Shown piece by piece: positions 1 to 7,610 of a stretch of 64,000 nucleotides of DNA (its first letter is position 1; every line of letters starts with the position of its first letter). The stretch comes from Novosphingobium sediminicola. GTDB taxonomy: Bacteria > Pseudomonadota > Alphaproteobacteria > Sphingomonadales > Sphingomonadaceae. The translations under genes were made by a program, and so were the position numbers. The notes beneath the pieces are model-generated. The model did no database searches, was not told the DNA's origin, and saw only the letters and a list, made by a program, of their open reading frames with translations. The stretch is from positions 1-64,000 of the forward strand of contig NZ_JACIDX010000010.1 of the NCBI RefSeq assembly GCF_014196525.1, in the 5' to 3' direction.

Positions 1-64
1 AGATAGACCTAACCAACGACCAAATTGCACAGTTCCGGGTCACCACACCACGCATCAGCCCATC

Positions 65-100
65 AAGGAGGAAGGTATCATGAAACGTTCAGCTCACCGA
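65..100 (+). pseudogene. 5' stub of an interrupted infA-like gene
   Basis: A strong Shine-Dalgarno AAGGAGG (65-71) lies 8 nt before ATG at 80-82. The reading frame then runs into the back of istB and stops after about a dozen codons. The body of an IF-1 gene resumes on the same strand at about 2365, immediately beyond the insertion sequence. I infer that this is the start of the same gene, split by the IS. Only two or three codons before the junction can belong to the original gene, so the assignment rests on the ribosome site and on symmetry with the 3' fragment. Confidence 0.5.
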
Positions 101-740
101 AGATGCTGGCCCACTCGCTGAAGCTGAGGTTGGTGGTGATCACCACGCTGGTGCGCTCGTAGAGTTTGCTGAGCAGGTGGAACAGCAGGGCCCCGCCTGA
201 CGGGCTGAACGGGAGATATCCCAACTCATCCAATATGATGAGATCAAGCTTGAGCAACCGATCGGCCAATTGTCCCGCTTTGTTGGCCGCCTTTTCCTGC
301 TCGAGCGCATTGACCAGATCGACGGTGGCGAAGAAGCGTACTTTCCTGCGGTGGTGCTCGACAGCCTGGACGCCAAGGGCGGTGGCAATGTGACTTTTGC
401 CGGTGCCGGGCCCGCCGATCAGCACGACATTGTCGGCACTGTCCATGAAGTCCCCGCGGTGGAGCTGACGCACCAAGGCTTCGTTGATCTCGCTGGCGGC
501 AAAGTCGAAGCCGGCCAGATCCTTGTAAGCCGGGAAGCGGGCAGCCTTGATCTGATAGGCGATCGAGCGGACCTCGCGCTCGGCCATCTCAGCCTTGAGC
601 AACTGGGACAGCATAGGAACGGCCGCGTCGAATGCTGGCGCACCCTGCTCGATCAGGTCGCCTACAGCCTGAGCCATGCCATACATCTTGAGGCCGCGCA
701 GCATGACAACCACGGCAGCGCTGGCGGGGTCATGACGCAT
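78..740 (-). pseudogene. istB: IS21-family helper ATPase IstB, C-terminally truncated
   Basis: IstB is the AAA+ helper that works with IstA in IS21 transposition. The protein starts [21 protein letters not shown]. It has Walker A GGPGTGKSH (about residues 108-116), Walker B LIILDELGY (about 168-176) and the sensor-like VVITTNLSFSEWASIFG. The family normally continues roughly 30-40 more residues past this point, but here the frame ends after FGE-LNVS because it crosses into flanking DNA carrying the infA start. At 220 aa it is shorter than the usual 240-260. The start overlaps the end of istA by 11 nt, the normal istAB coupling. The element is probably no longer autonomous. Confidence 0.88.
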
Positions 741-2262
741 GACGCATCTCCCTCAGCGTGTCGTAGCGACCAACATCGGCTTTGGGCTCCTGACCAAGGC
801 GTAAGGCTTGAGGGGCATCAATGGGCGGTGCCGGTGGCGCCGCCTTACCGTCGATCAGGCGGTGCAGCACATTGAGAACATGAGTTTTGGTTACAACCCC
901 ATCCTCAAGCGCCAGTTCGACGGCGCGCAGGACGGCCTGTTCGTCATGGTGCAAGACAAGGGAGAGGATCTCGGCCATTTCCTTGTCACCGCCAAGCCGC
1001 TTGAGCAGTTGGGCCTGCAATCGCCGGAATGCCTCAGGCATCTCGAGGAAGGGAGCGCCGTTGCGCAAAGCGCCGGGTTTGCGCTGAACGACAGCGAGGT
1101 AATGCCGCCAGTCATAGATCGTACGTCCCGGCTTCTGGTGGGACCGATCAATGATCCGCCCGTGCTCGCACAGGACCTGCCCTTCCGCGACAATGACAAG
1201 CCGCTCGGGGTACACGCGCAGACTGACGGGCCGATTGGCGAAGGAGGCCGGCACGCTGTAGCGGTTGCGCTCGAAGGCGATCAGGCAGGTGGGTGACACG
1301 CGCTTGGTCTGCTCAACGAAGCCGTCGAAGGGGCGGCCCACGGGCATCAGGCTGGCTACCTCATCGGCGTGCACATCGGCGATGGTGCCGGGTAGTACGC
1401 CGTGCTGAATGTCAGCCCACTGCGCGATGCACTGCCCCTCAAGCCAGTCATTGAGGGCGGCGAGGTCTGGGAAGCTGGGCATGGGTTGCCACAGGCGGTG
1501 GCGGGCATCCTGAATATTCTTCTCGACTTGCCCCTTCTCCCAGCCCGAGGCTGGATTGCAGAAGTCCGTCTCGAACAGATAATGGCTGGCGAGCGCCGCA
1601 AAGCGCGCGTTGACCTGCCGAGCCTTGCCGCGGCCGATCTTATCGACCGCCGTCTTCATATTGTCGAAGATCCCACGCTGGGGAACGCCGCCCAGCACCC
1701 GGAACGCCTGCGTCAGCGCGTCGAACAGCATCTCATGTGTCTGGAGAAGATAAGCCCGAACGATATAGGCTCGACTGTGCGACAGCTTGGTATGGGCCAC
1801 CTGCAGCTTGACCTGCTTGCCACCCAACACCGCATAATCCTCGCTCCAGTCGAACTGAAAGGCCTCGCCAGACTGGAAGGCCAGCGGAACGAAGGTCCCG
1901 CGTCCGCTGGTCTGCTGCTCATATTGGCGGTTACGCTTCCAATCGCGCGCGAAGACCGCCACGCGGCTGTAGGACCCTTCATACCCCAGCGCGACGAGAT
2001 CAGCGTAAAGCTGCTTGGCCGTCCGCTTCTGCTTGCGCGACTTGCCTGCCTCAACCCGCAGCCAACCCGTCAGCTTCTCGGCATACGGGTCCAGCTTGCT
2101 TGGCCGGTCGGGCACCTTGAAAACCGGCTCCACCGTGTCGGCACGCAGATATTTGCGGATCGTGTTGCGTGACAAGCCGGTACGCCGCTTGATCTCGTGA
2201 ATGGCTATCCCTTGCCGAAAATGCCAGCGGCGGATCACACTGAGTAGGTCCATGTCGATCAC
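730..2262 (-). CDS. istA: IS21-family transposase IstA
   Basis: 510 aa, full length for the family. An N-terminal helix-turn-helix (about residues 15-40, [14 protein letters not shown]) precedes an rve/DDE catalytic core. The acidic residues are visible in FDWSED (about 140), [11 protein letters not shown] (about 200) and [10 protein letters not shown] (about 245). The C-terminal part has the [11 protein letters not shown] region typical of IstA. It catalyses strand transfer of the element together with IstB, encoded immediately downstream with overlapping ends. It has no internal stop, so IstA alone may still be made. Confidence 0.95.
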   Translation of the reverse strand: MIDMDLLSVIRRWHFRQGIAIHEIKRRTGLSRNTIRKYLRADTVEPVFKVPDRPSKLDPYAEKLTGWLRVEAGKSRKQKRTAKQLYADLVALGYEGSYSRVAVFARDWKRNRQYEQQTSGRGTFVPLAFQSGEAFQFDWSEDYAVLGGKQVKLQVAHTKLSHSRAYIVRAYLLQTHEMLFDALTQAFRVLGGVPQRGIFDNMKTAVDKIGRGKARQVNARFAALASHYLFETDFCNPASGWEKGQVEKNIQDARHRLWQPMPSFPDLAALNDWLEGQCIAQWADIQHGVLPGTIADVHADEVASLMPVGRPFDGFVEQTKRVSPTCLIAFERNRYSVPASFANRPVSLRVYPERLVIVAEGQVLCEHGRIIDRSHQKPGRTIYDWRHYLAVVQRKPGALRNGAPFLEMPEAFRRLQAQLLKRLGGDKEMAEILSLVLHHDEQAVLRAVELALEDGVVTKTHVLNVLHRLIDGKAAPPAPPIDAPQALRLGQEPKADVGRYDTLREMRHAS

Positions 2263-2303
2263 TCCGATGCCTCCCGACTGTCAGCCGGAGGCGAGGAAAG
2301 CAT

Positions 2304-2363
2304 GGGTCAATTCTCAGTGATAATTTCTGCCCCTCCCGGGTCAATTCTCGGCGCTACTCAACA
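2304..2363. repeat. IS21 terminal direct repeats
   Basis: Two direct repeats of GGGTCAATTCTC with the next base A or G (2304-2316 and 2338-2350) lie 34 bp apart between the istA start and the IS boundary. Such subterminal repeats are the usual transposase-binding sites of IS21 elements. Confidence 0.75.
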
Positions 2364-2364
2364 G

Positions 2365-2608
2365 GTGGAAGGCAGGATCGACGAGATCCTGCCCGATGGA
2401 CGCTTTGGCGTGACACTCGACAATGGGTATCGGATTATCGCCTACACGGCAGGTAAAATGCGCCGTCACCGGATCCGCCTCGGTCGTTGGCGACCTCGTA
2501 CACTTGGAAATGACGCCTTACGACCTGGCCAAAGGTCGGATCATCTATCGCGAACGGACGCCCGGCCAGAGGCCAGGCGGTGTCCGTAGGCGTGTGATCA
2601 GGCGCTAA
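2365..2608 (+). pseudogene. infA: Translation initiation factor IF-1 (second copy), 3' part, frameshifted
   Basis: The first half reads [20 protein letters not shown] then [13 protein letters not shown], clearly the OB fold of IF-1. The rest of the fold ([19 protein letters not shown]) continues in a different frame from about 2475, so one base has been gained or lost near 2477-2482. The N-terminal residues are separated by the IS21 element. A basic tail ends at 2608. Alphaproteobacteria often carry an extra infA near cold-shock genes, which fits the cspA downstream. The gene is doubly broken and cannot make IF-1. The essential infA must lie elsewhere in the genome. Confidence 0.85.
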
Positions 2609-2617
2609 TCTGATTTC

Positions 2618-2806
2618 ATGAGGCGGCAGCGCATCGCTGCCCGCAAGGATAAAATGACTTTGATGTATACTGGCGCTTTCAAGCGCCACACAAACTCGCC
2701 GCGCAAGAACTCGGCGGCAGACGAATCCATGGACAGGAACATGACTTCCACCGCCATGCTTTCGCCCCTCGAACTGCGACGCATCGTCGCGGCGATGGTC
2801 GACTGA
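2618..2806 (+). CDS. Small protein with ELRRIVAAMVD tail (cassette copy 1, gene 1)
   Basis: Up to 62 aa; the start may instead be ATG 2654. No known family is recognised. The C-terminus LSPLELRRIVAAMVD-stop closely matches the end of another tiny ORF at 3730-3864, LTVAEMQRLVADMVD-stop. Each is followed by a second small gene that also has a partner in the other copy. The conserved ends argue that this is a real translated peptide. Its role is unknown; its position beside infA and cspA suggests a stress or cold-shock link, which is inference only. Confidence 0.5.
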   Translation: MRRQRIAARKDKMTLMYTGAFKRHTNSPRKNSAADESMDRNMTSTAMLSPLELRRIVAAMVD

Positions 2807-2879
2807 TCAGGAAGACCCTCGCGGAAAGGCCTGGCGCGGACTTGCGTTGGGCCGGGCCGCGTCCAGCAGGAGATGTCCT

Positions 2880-3080
2880 ATGGATATCAACAAAGAATAT
2901 GCCGCTCATCAGCAAGCGTTGATGCGGGCCGATCATTCGGTCTGCAATGACGTTCGCCGGGCACATCTTGCTCAAGCCTTGTCGATTGCAGGCCGGATAA
3001 GCGCTGTCCAGCGCCAACTCGGCGCTGCTGCCGCCTGTGCCTGGAGCATTACTCATTGTTCGGCGCCGGCAAGCGCCTGA
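2880..3080 (+). CDS. Small helical protein (cassette copy 1, gene 2)
   Basis: 66 aa from ATG 2880, with AGGAG eight nt upstream. Residues 1-45 (MDINKEYAAHQQALMRADHS then NDVRRAHLAQALSIAGR) share a pattern with the gene at 3897: EYxxHxxxxxxxA, then NVRxRHLxxA. This is probably a two-helix protein. The last 20 residues (ACAWSITHCSAPASA) do not resemble the partner's charged tail and may follow a frameshift. No family name can be given. Confidence 0.5.
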   Translation: MDINKEYAAHQQALMRADHSVCNDVRRAHLAQALSIAGRISAVQRQLGAAAACAWSITHCSAPASA

Positions 3081-3121
3081 TGCAACCGCGCCAGTGAATG
3101 CCGGCGCACCTATCCTGCTTG

Positions 3122-3136
3122 TGTCGAACTTCGACA
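3122..3136. promoter_or_regulatory. 15-bp palindrome upstream of cspA
   Basis: TGTCGAA-C-TTCGACA is a perfect inverted repeat with a one-base centre, 140 bp before the cspA start. It could be an operator or part of a structured leader. No specific regulator can be assigned. Confidence 0.4.
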
Positions 3137-3275
3137 GGTATCGACGAATTGGTTTCGGATCTGGGGCTGTGTTCCCATTCCTGCAAGACGACGACTTCCT
3201 TTCAATGGACGACTTGAAGCCTGACATCGTCAGCAATCGCTGACGTCCACCAATGTTTCTTGAAAGGAAACGACC

Positions 3276-3482
3276 ATGACCATCGGAACCGTAAAATTTT
3301 TCAACGAAGACAAGGGCTATGGCTTCATTCAGCCTGATGACGGCAGCAAGGACAGCTTTGTCCACATCAGCGCGGTTCAGCACGCCGGAATGGCCACGCT
3401 GAACAAGGACCAGCGTCTCAGCTATGAGGTCGAAACCGATCGTCGCGGCAAGCAGTCCGCAGTCAATCTGGTTTCTGCCTGA
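3276..3482 (+). CDS. cspA: Cold-shock domain protein
   Basis: 68 aa, a single cold-shock OB fold that binds single-stranded RNA/DNA and melts mRNA secondary structure. RNP-1 KGYGFI (residues 13-18) and RNP-2 FVHIS (about 28-32) are intact, and the length is typical. The start is preceded by GAAAGGAAACG. About 195 nt separate it from the previous ORF, room for the long regulated 5' leader usual for cspA mRNAs. It lies between two copies of the small-ORF cassette. Cold or stress control is known for the family but not visible here beyond the leader. Confidence 0.95.
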   Translation: MTIGTVKFFNEDKGYGFIQPDDGSKDSFVHISAVQHAGMATLNKDQRLSYEVETDRRGKQSAVNLVSA

Positions 3483-3729
3483 TTCAAGTGTTCGCCGGTG
3501 TCTGCAGGGGCACCGGGAACTGTCCGTCGCGATGAAGGGTTTCCTTTCGGCGCGGCGGCCCGTGTCTGGCCTGCTTGATCCGCTCTGCGTGATCGCGGTC
3601 GGGCACGGGAAATGCCGCCTTTGAAGCCTCCTTCCGCACCTCGGGTTCGGGAGGGCTGCTGCCTATTCAACCCAACCCGTCCTTATACGGCCGAGAGGCC
3701 GCCGCTTACCTGAATTTTTGACAATCCAT
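3483..3729. other. Intergenic region after cspA
   Basis: 247 bp without a convincing gene. A CCGGTG/CACCGG hairpin lies just after the cspA stop (about 3494-3515), with no T tract, and a short CGGCC-GAGA-GGCCG hairpin lies near 3690-3703. Either could help end the cspA transcript, but neither is a clear intrinsic terminator. Confidence 0.35.
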
Positions 3730-3864
3730 ATGCTTACCATTCTGAAATTTATCGCTTTCTCTGTGAAATCCACTTCGGTTCATCCTTATTTTGCGCATCG
3801 GTTGCCATCGGGCGTCCTCACTGTCGCCGAAATGCAGCGGTTGGTGGCTGATATGGTGGATTGA
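3730..3864 (+). CDS. Tiny protein with LTVAEMQRLVADMVD tail (cassette copy 2, gene 1)
   Basis: 44 aa from ATG 3730. The C-terminal 15 residues match the C-terminus of the ORF ending at 2806 in pattern (hydrophobic, E, R, (I/V)A, MVD-stop). It is followed 32 nt later by the second cassette gene at 3897, the same order as in the first copy. A strong Shine-Dalgarno is not obvious at 3730, so the start is uncertain. No family is recognised. Confidence 0.45.
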   Translation: MLTILKFIAFSVKSTSVHPYFAHRLPSGVLTVAEMQRLVADMVD

Positions 3865-3896
3865 TCGACAGCTTATCCCGTCGGGAAAGGATCACC

Positions 3897-4118
3897 ATGG
3901 CCAACTCAAGCGAATATTACCGGCATTGCGCCGAACAAAGTCTGCGCCATGCCGAGGCAAGTATTCTGGCCAATGTCCGCGAACGCCATTTGCATTCGGC
4001 GGCGGCATGGCAGGCGATGGCAGAGCGTGTGGCCAAGATAGAGGTCAATCGCCGCGAGAGCCAGGAGCGCGAGATCTCCGATCGCTTGCCCGACGATGAA
4101 AACCCGCTTGATGAGTGA
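3897..4118 (+). CDS. Small helical protein (cassette copy 2, gene 2)
   Basis: 73 aa from ATG 3897 with GGGAAAGG upstream; an in-frame non-ATG start at 3861 is less likely. MANSSEYYRHCAEQSLRHAE, then ANVRERHLHSAAAWQAMAER, forms two amphipathic helices, with an acidic tail DRLPDDENPLDE. It resembles the 2880 gene in the EYxxH and NVRxRHL segments. Short helical ORFs of this look are common in sphingomonads, but I know no assigned function. Confidence 0.65.
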   Translation: MANSSEYYRHCAEQSLRHAEASILANVRERHLHSAAAWQAMAERVAKIEVNRRESQEREISDRLPDDENPLDE

Positions 4119-4265
4119 TTGTGCTGCGTGATGGCCTGGACGCATTCCGGCAATAAAATATAACCTTAGTGCGGAAATCGGGCCAAAGTCATTGGCATTC
4201 TTTGCCTTAAAACCGCGCCGGTATGGTGCTGAACCGGCGGCAAGCCAGATAACATGTATGACGAT

Positions 4266-5078
4266 CTATCCCAACCGATCCTCGTCAGTATAGATCTCAA
4301 AGCGCGATAGCGTAACCAGACCAAAAGTTGTGGTAAGCGCTGCATCAGCCGCGTCGCGCCCGCGCGCCATCAAAATGCGCCCGCGTCGGGGAAAGTTATG
4401 GCGCGCGTCAAAGACATACCAGCGATCGCCCAGCCATACTTCGAACCAGGCGGAAAAATCCATGTCGCCCACGGCGGCAGGCAGATCCATATCGCCAAGA
4501 TAGCCGGTGCAATAGCGCGCGGGAATGTTCATGCAGCGGCACAGGGCAATCGCCAGATGCGCGTAATCGCGGCATACCCCGGTGCGCTCATGAAACACAT
4601 CCCACGCCGTTTTGGTCGGGCGAGCGGCCATATAGTCAAAGCGAATCGCGCCATGGACATAATCGACGATCGCCTGGACAAGGCCCCAACCTTGCGGAAC
4701 CTGGCCAAACAGGCCCCAGGCCAGTTCGGTAAGGCGGTCGGTTTCGCAATAGCGACTGCTCAGAAGATAGTGGAGCACATCATCGGGCAATTCTGCCAAC
4801 GGCGCCTGCCGGGCATGAACATCCACCCGGTCCGGTTCGAAGGAATCCTCGATCACAAAACCGCAGGAAATGGTCAAGCCGCCTGCCGGCATGGTCAGTC
4901 GGGTGCAGATGTTGCCGAAGCTGTCGACATAATCGTACATCGGCACATCGGGTGTGGTGAAGATACGCTGTGCGGTGCGCAGGTCCTTGTTGCGCGATGC
5001 ATGTACACTGAGCTTGGCCAACATTGGAACGGGCTGCTCACAGGTAAAGCCAATGTTATATCCGGCGCGGATCAGCAT
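4266..5078 (-). CDS. Transglutaminase-like cysteine protease family protein
   Basis: 270 aa with an N-terminal beta-sandwich-like domain and a transglutaminase-like core (about residues 150-235). The nucleophile region is RTGVCRDYAHLAIALCR, Cys169. The usual catalytic His position before AWxEV is Ser209 (DFSAWFEVW), with VFDARHN (D224, H227) following. Bacterial members are often cytosolic peptidases or amidases of unknown substrate. It is transcribed away from the small-ORF region, with the glycosyltransferase gene 96 bp upstream on the same strand, so the two may be cotranscribed. Substrate unknown. Confidence 0.8.
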   Translation of the reverse strand: MLIRAGYNIGFTCEQPVPMLAKLSVHASRNKDLRTAQRIFTTPDVPMYDYVDSFGNICTRLTMPAGGLTISCGFVIEDSFEPDRVDVHARQAPLAELPDDVLHYLLSSRYCETDRLTELAWGLFGQVPQGWGLVQAIVDYVHGAIRFDYMAARPTKTAWDVFHERTGVCRDYAHLAIALCRCMNIPARYCTGYLGDMDLPAAVGDMDFSAWFEVWLGDRWYVFDARHNFPRRGRILMARGRDAADAALTTTFGLVTLSRFEIYTDEDRLG

Positions 5079-5174
5079 GCTGAATGTCTTTCATCGGAGG
5101 ACAGAGCCATCTGCCGGAATCCCGGCACTGGGGGGACAAATGCGGCAAGGAATGAGCGCCGGACGACCTTCGTG

Positions 5175-7379
5175 TTAACGACGGAAGCCTGCCTCCGCTT
5201 CACCATGAAGAGTGAATGACGATGCATCCGGCAGGCGAATGGCCGTTGGCCATGGCAGGTCTCGCTCAAATTGCTGCATGTCGGAAAGAGACAGAAGGTA
5301 GGAGAGCAGGGATTCGGCCCCCCTGTTTTCATTGACACGATCAGGATGCAGGCCATCGCGACAACTGCCGGTTGCGATATCAACCAGAGGCAGGCCCAAA
5401 TCATTGGCGCCGGTAAACCATGCAAAGGCCTTGTGCGCTTCGACATGCCATGATGGCGATGGATCGACGAACGAGGCGGCGAGGCAGGCCGCGATGGTGG
5501 CGCAGGCTTCAACGGGCTGTTGGTCAAAGCATGGCGGGGTTTCGCGCGACGCCAACAGGAACCCTTGCGTACCGACCGGGCGGAAATGACCCTCCGGTGC
5601 CGTCTGGCGTTCAAGCAGCCAGCGCAGGCTGCGCAGACCGGCATCGATCAGGTCGCGCGATCCGCAGCTTCTGCCGGTTACGATAAGCGCCTCGCAAAGG
5701 CGGGCGTTATCATAGGCCAGCCCATCTTCGAACCAAACCCAATCATCGCTTTCACAGGCAAGCAATCGCGCCTGAAGTCGACCTCCTAGTGTCAGTTGCA
5801 GCCTTCGCGCATCGTGATTGTTTGGCCTGGCGCTGCAATAGAAAGACAAGCCCAGCAGCGCGAAGGCCCACGCTCGCGCTGAAGTGAAGGCTTTAATGGG
5901 GGGCAGTGCCTTTTCGAACAGAGCGGTAGCCCACTGGCCCCGCGGCGTTTCCCGACCTTGCGCCAAACAGGCGCCCAGGGCCCAGAGTGTGCGACCGTGG
6001 CTGTCCTCGGATCCGATATCTTCCAGCCATCGGCGATCAAAGCCCATGAAATTGCGAAACCGGCTTTGGTCCGGGTTCCATCCATGCTGGATAAAGCTGG
6101 CAAATCGGGGCAGCGCCGTTTTGATGAACTCGTTGTGCCGGTTCGGGTCTCCCCGCATCTCCATGCCGCAGCACAGCAGCAGGGCGCGGGCATTGTCATC
6201 AATGCAGTAGCCGTGACTTCGGTCTGCAATGTCGTGAACCGCGTGCTGAATAAGGCCGGTGCTGTCGCACAGCGCTGCAAAGTGATCGAGCGGCATGGCC
6301 GGCAATTCGGGCGACGGCTTGCGGCATGCTGCGCGAAAGGCTTCGCAATAATGCAGAGCGGTATTGCGCCACGTCATCGCACGACTGGCTACATAGGCCC
6401 GGCGCCCCATGGCCAGACGGGAGGCTTCATTGGTCAGCAGATCGGCGACCACCTCGCCAAGGCTGGCCGCATCGCCAAAGGGCACCAGAGCGCCAGAACC
6501 ATCAGTCAGCAATTCGAGGGCATGCCAGTAAGGCGTCGATACCACCGGTCGCCCAAGTCCGTGCGCATAGGCCAGCGTCCCAGATGTCATCTGGGTTTCG
6601 ACCATATAGGGCGTCACATAAACGTCGCACATGGCAATATGCTGGAGCAGTTCGGGCCGATCGGCAAAGTGGTTGAGAAACACCACATGCCTTTCCAGCC
6701 CCAGATTATGGACCAGCGCGATCAGGCTCTCGCGATAGGCCTCGCCAGCTTCGCGGAGCAAGGTCGGGTGAGTGGCCCCCATCACCACATAGACTGTATC
6801 GGGCGCAGCAGCCAAAACCACCGGCATCGCCGCGATCATTGCCTCGATCCCCTTATTTGGACTGATCAGGCCAAATGTCAGAACGATGCGATGCCCGGAA
6901 AATCCGAGCTTCTCTTTGGCCTGTTGCGGAATGATCAGCGGCATGTCCGGAATGCCATGGGGAATGACGACTATCTTTTTAGGATCAGCGCCGTAAACAT
7001 CGATCAGGATGGAGCGCCCCTTCTGCGCCATGACCACAACGCGCATTGAAGCAGCCAGAATGGCCATGATGACCCTGCGCTGGGCGTCCGATGGGCGATC
7101 CAGAACAGTATGCAATGTTGAGACAAGCGGAATACGCAGCGCAGAAATCAGGCCAAGGACATAGTCTCCGGCCTCGCCGCCATAGATGCCGAATTCATGT
7201 TGGAGCGAAACGACATCAAAGTCTTGTTCATGGATGAAATCGACCGCTGCCAGATAGCCGCCCGCGTCCTCCTGCGCGATAGACCAGCGAACATGGGGTG
7301 GATAGGCATATTGCCCACCCTGATCACACATCGCAATGATTGCGGTCTGGGCCACGTCATCAAGGTGGCGCACGGCCAA
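5175..7379 (-). CDS. Glycosyltransferase family 4 with C-terminal six-hairpin-like domain
   Basis: 734 aa from the first canonical start (TTG 7379). The GT-B fold occupies roughly residues 1-350: FGLISPNKGIEAMI donor-domain entry, HGIPDMP, and a terminal helix around EVVADLLTNEAS. Residues about 370-700 look like an alpha/alpha toroid seen in glycosidases (IDDNARALLL, WFEDGLAYDNARLCEAL). The family's N-terminal motif (VAFVGNALPRRCGIATF) is encoded upstream of 7379 in the same frame. No ATG, GTG or TTG exists between it and the stop of the preceding small gene (7473-7475). The true start is therefore non-canonical or lost. It probably acts on an envelope or storage glycan; acceptor unknown. 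Confidence 0.8.
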   Translation of the reverse strand: MAVRHLDDVAQTAIIAMCDQGGQYAYPPHVRWSIAQEDAGGYLAAVDFIHEQDFDVVSLQHEFGIYGGEAGDYVLGLISALRIPLVSTLHTVLDRPSDAQRRVIMAILAASMRVVVMAQKGRSILIDVYGADPKKIVVIPHGIPDMPLIIPQQAKEKLGFSGHRIVLTFGLISPNKGIEAMIAAMPVVLAAAPDTVYVVMGATHPTLLREAGEAYRESLIALVHNLGLERHVVFLNHFADRPELLQHIAMCDVYVTPYMVETQMTSGTLAYAHGLGRPVVSTPYWHALELLTDGSGALVPFGDAASLGEVVADLLTNEASRLAMGRRAYVASRAMTWRNTALHYCEAFRAACRKPSPELPAMPLDHFAALCDSTGLIQHAVHDIADRSHGYCIDDNARALLLCCGMEMRGDPNRHNEFIKTALPRFASFIQHGWNPDQSRFRNFMGFDRRWLEDIGSEDSHGRTLWALGACLAQGRETPRGQWATALFEKALPPIKAFTSARAWAFALLGLSFYCSARPNNHDARRLQLTLGGRLQARLLACESDDWVWFEDGLAYDNARLCEALIVTGRSCGSRDLIDAGLRSLRWLLERQTAPEGHFRPVGTQGFLLASRETPPCFDQQPVEACATIAACLAASFVDPSPSWHVEAHKAFAWFTGANDLGLPLVDIATGSCRDGLHPDRVNENRGAESLLSYLLSLSDMQQFERDLPWPTAIRLPDASSFTLHGEAEAGFRR

Positions 7380-7472
7380 TTCAAGATCAGTAGTGAAGGT
7401 TGCGATGCCACACCGGCGGGGCAGGGCGTTACCGACGAAGGCAACCCGAAGCGGTTGATTCTGAAAATTGTC

Positions 7473-7610
7473 TCAGAGTTTGCCTTTCGGCTTGCGCGTC
7501 GCAGCCAATAAGGGCGAACTTTCCAGCGGTGCCAGCGGCACGATGGTTTTGCCCTTTGTGGCTTTGGGTTTGCGGATCTCTCGATTGCTGCGTTTTTGTG
7601 ATTTGGCCAT
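7473..7610 (-). CDS. Small basic conserved protein (MAKSQKRSNRE type)
   Basis: 45 aa, starting MAKSQKRSNREIRKPKATKG and rich in Lys and Arg, with the look of small conserved alphaproteobacterial proteins of unknown function. Its TGA stop (7473-7475) is followed directly and in frame by 31 sense codons leading into the glycosyltransferase. The two are therefore separated only by this stop codon. It may be a nucleic-acid-associated peptide, which is a guess from its charge. Confidence 0.65.
   Translation of the reverse strand: MAKSQKRSNREIRKPKATKGKTIVPLAPLESSPLLAATRKPKGKL

Larger units (their letters stand above)
90..2363 (-). mobile_element. IS21-family insertion sequence, one end deleted
   Basis: The element carries istA and istB on the minus strand. 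The right end (2304-2363) holds two copies of GGGTCAATTCTC followed by (A/G)G, at 2304 and 2338. These are the multiple terminal repeats expected for IS21 elements, and the outer end reads CTCAACA at 2363. No matching terminal repeat is present at the left, where istB is cut off, so the left end appears deleted. Both flanks look like parts of one infA-like gene. The exact left junction (somewhere in 83-100) cannot be fixed by eye. Confidence 0.8.

Noticed and set aside
2679..3383. 234-codon minus-strand ORF across the small-cassette and cspA region
   Set aside because: It runs antisense to cspA and to the cassette genes with matching partners.
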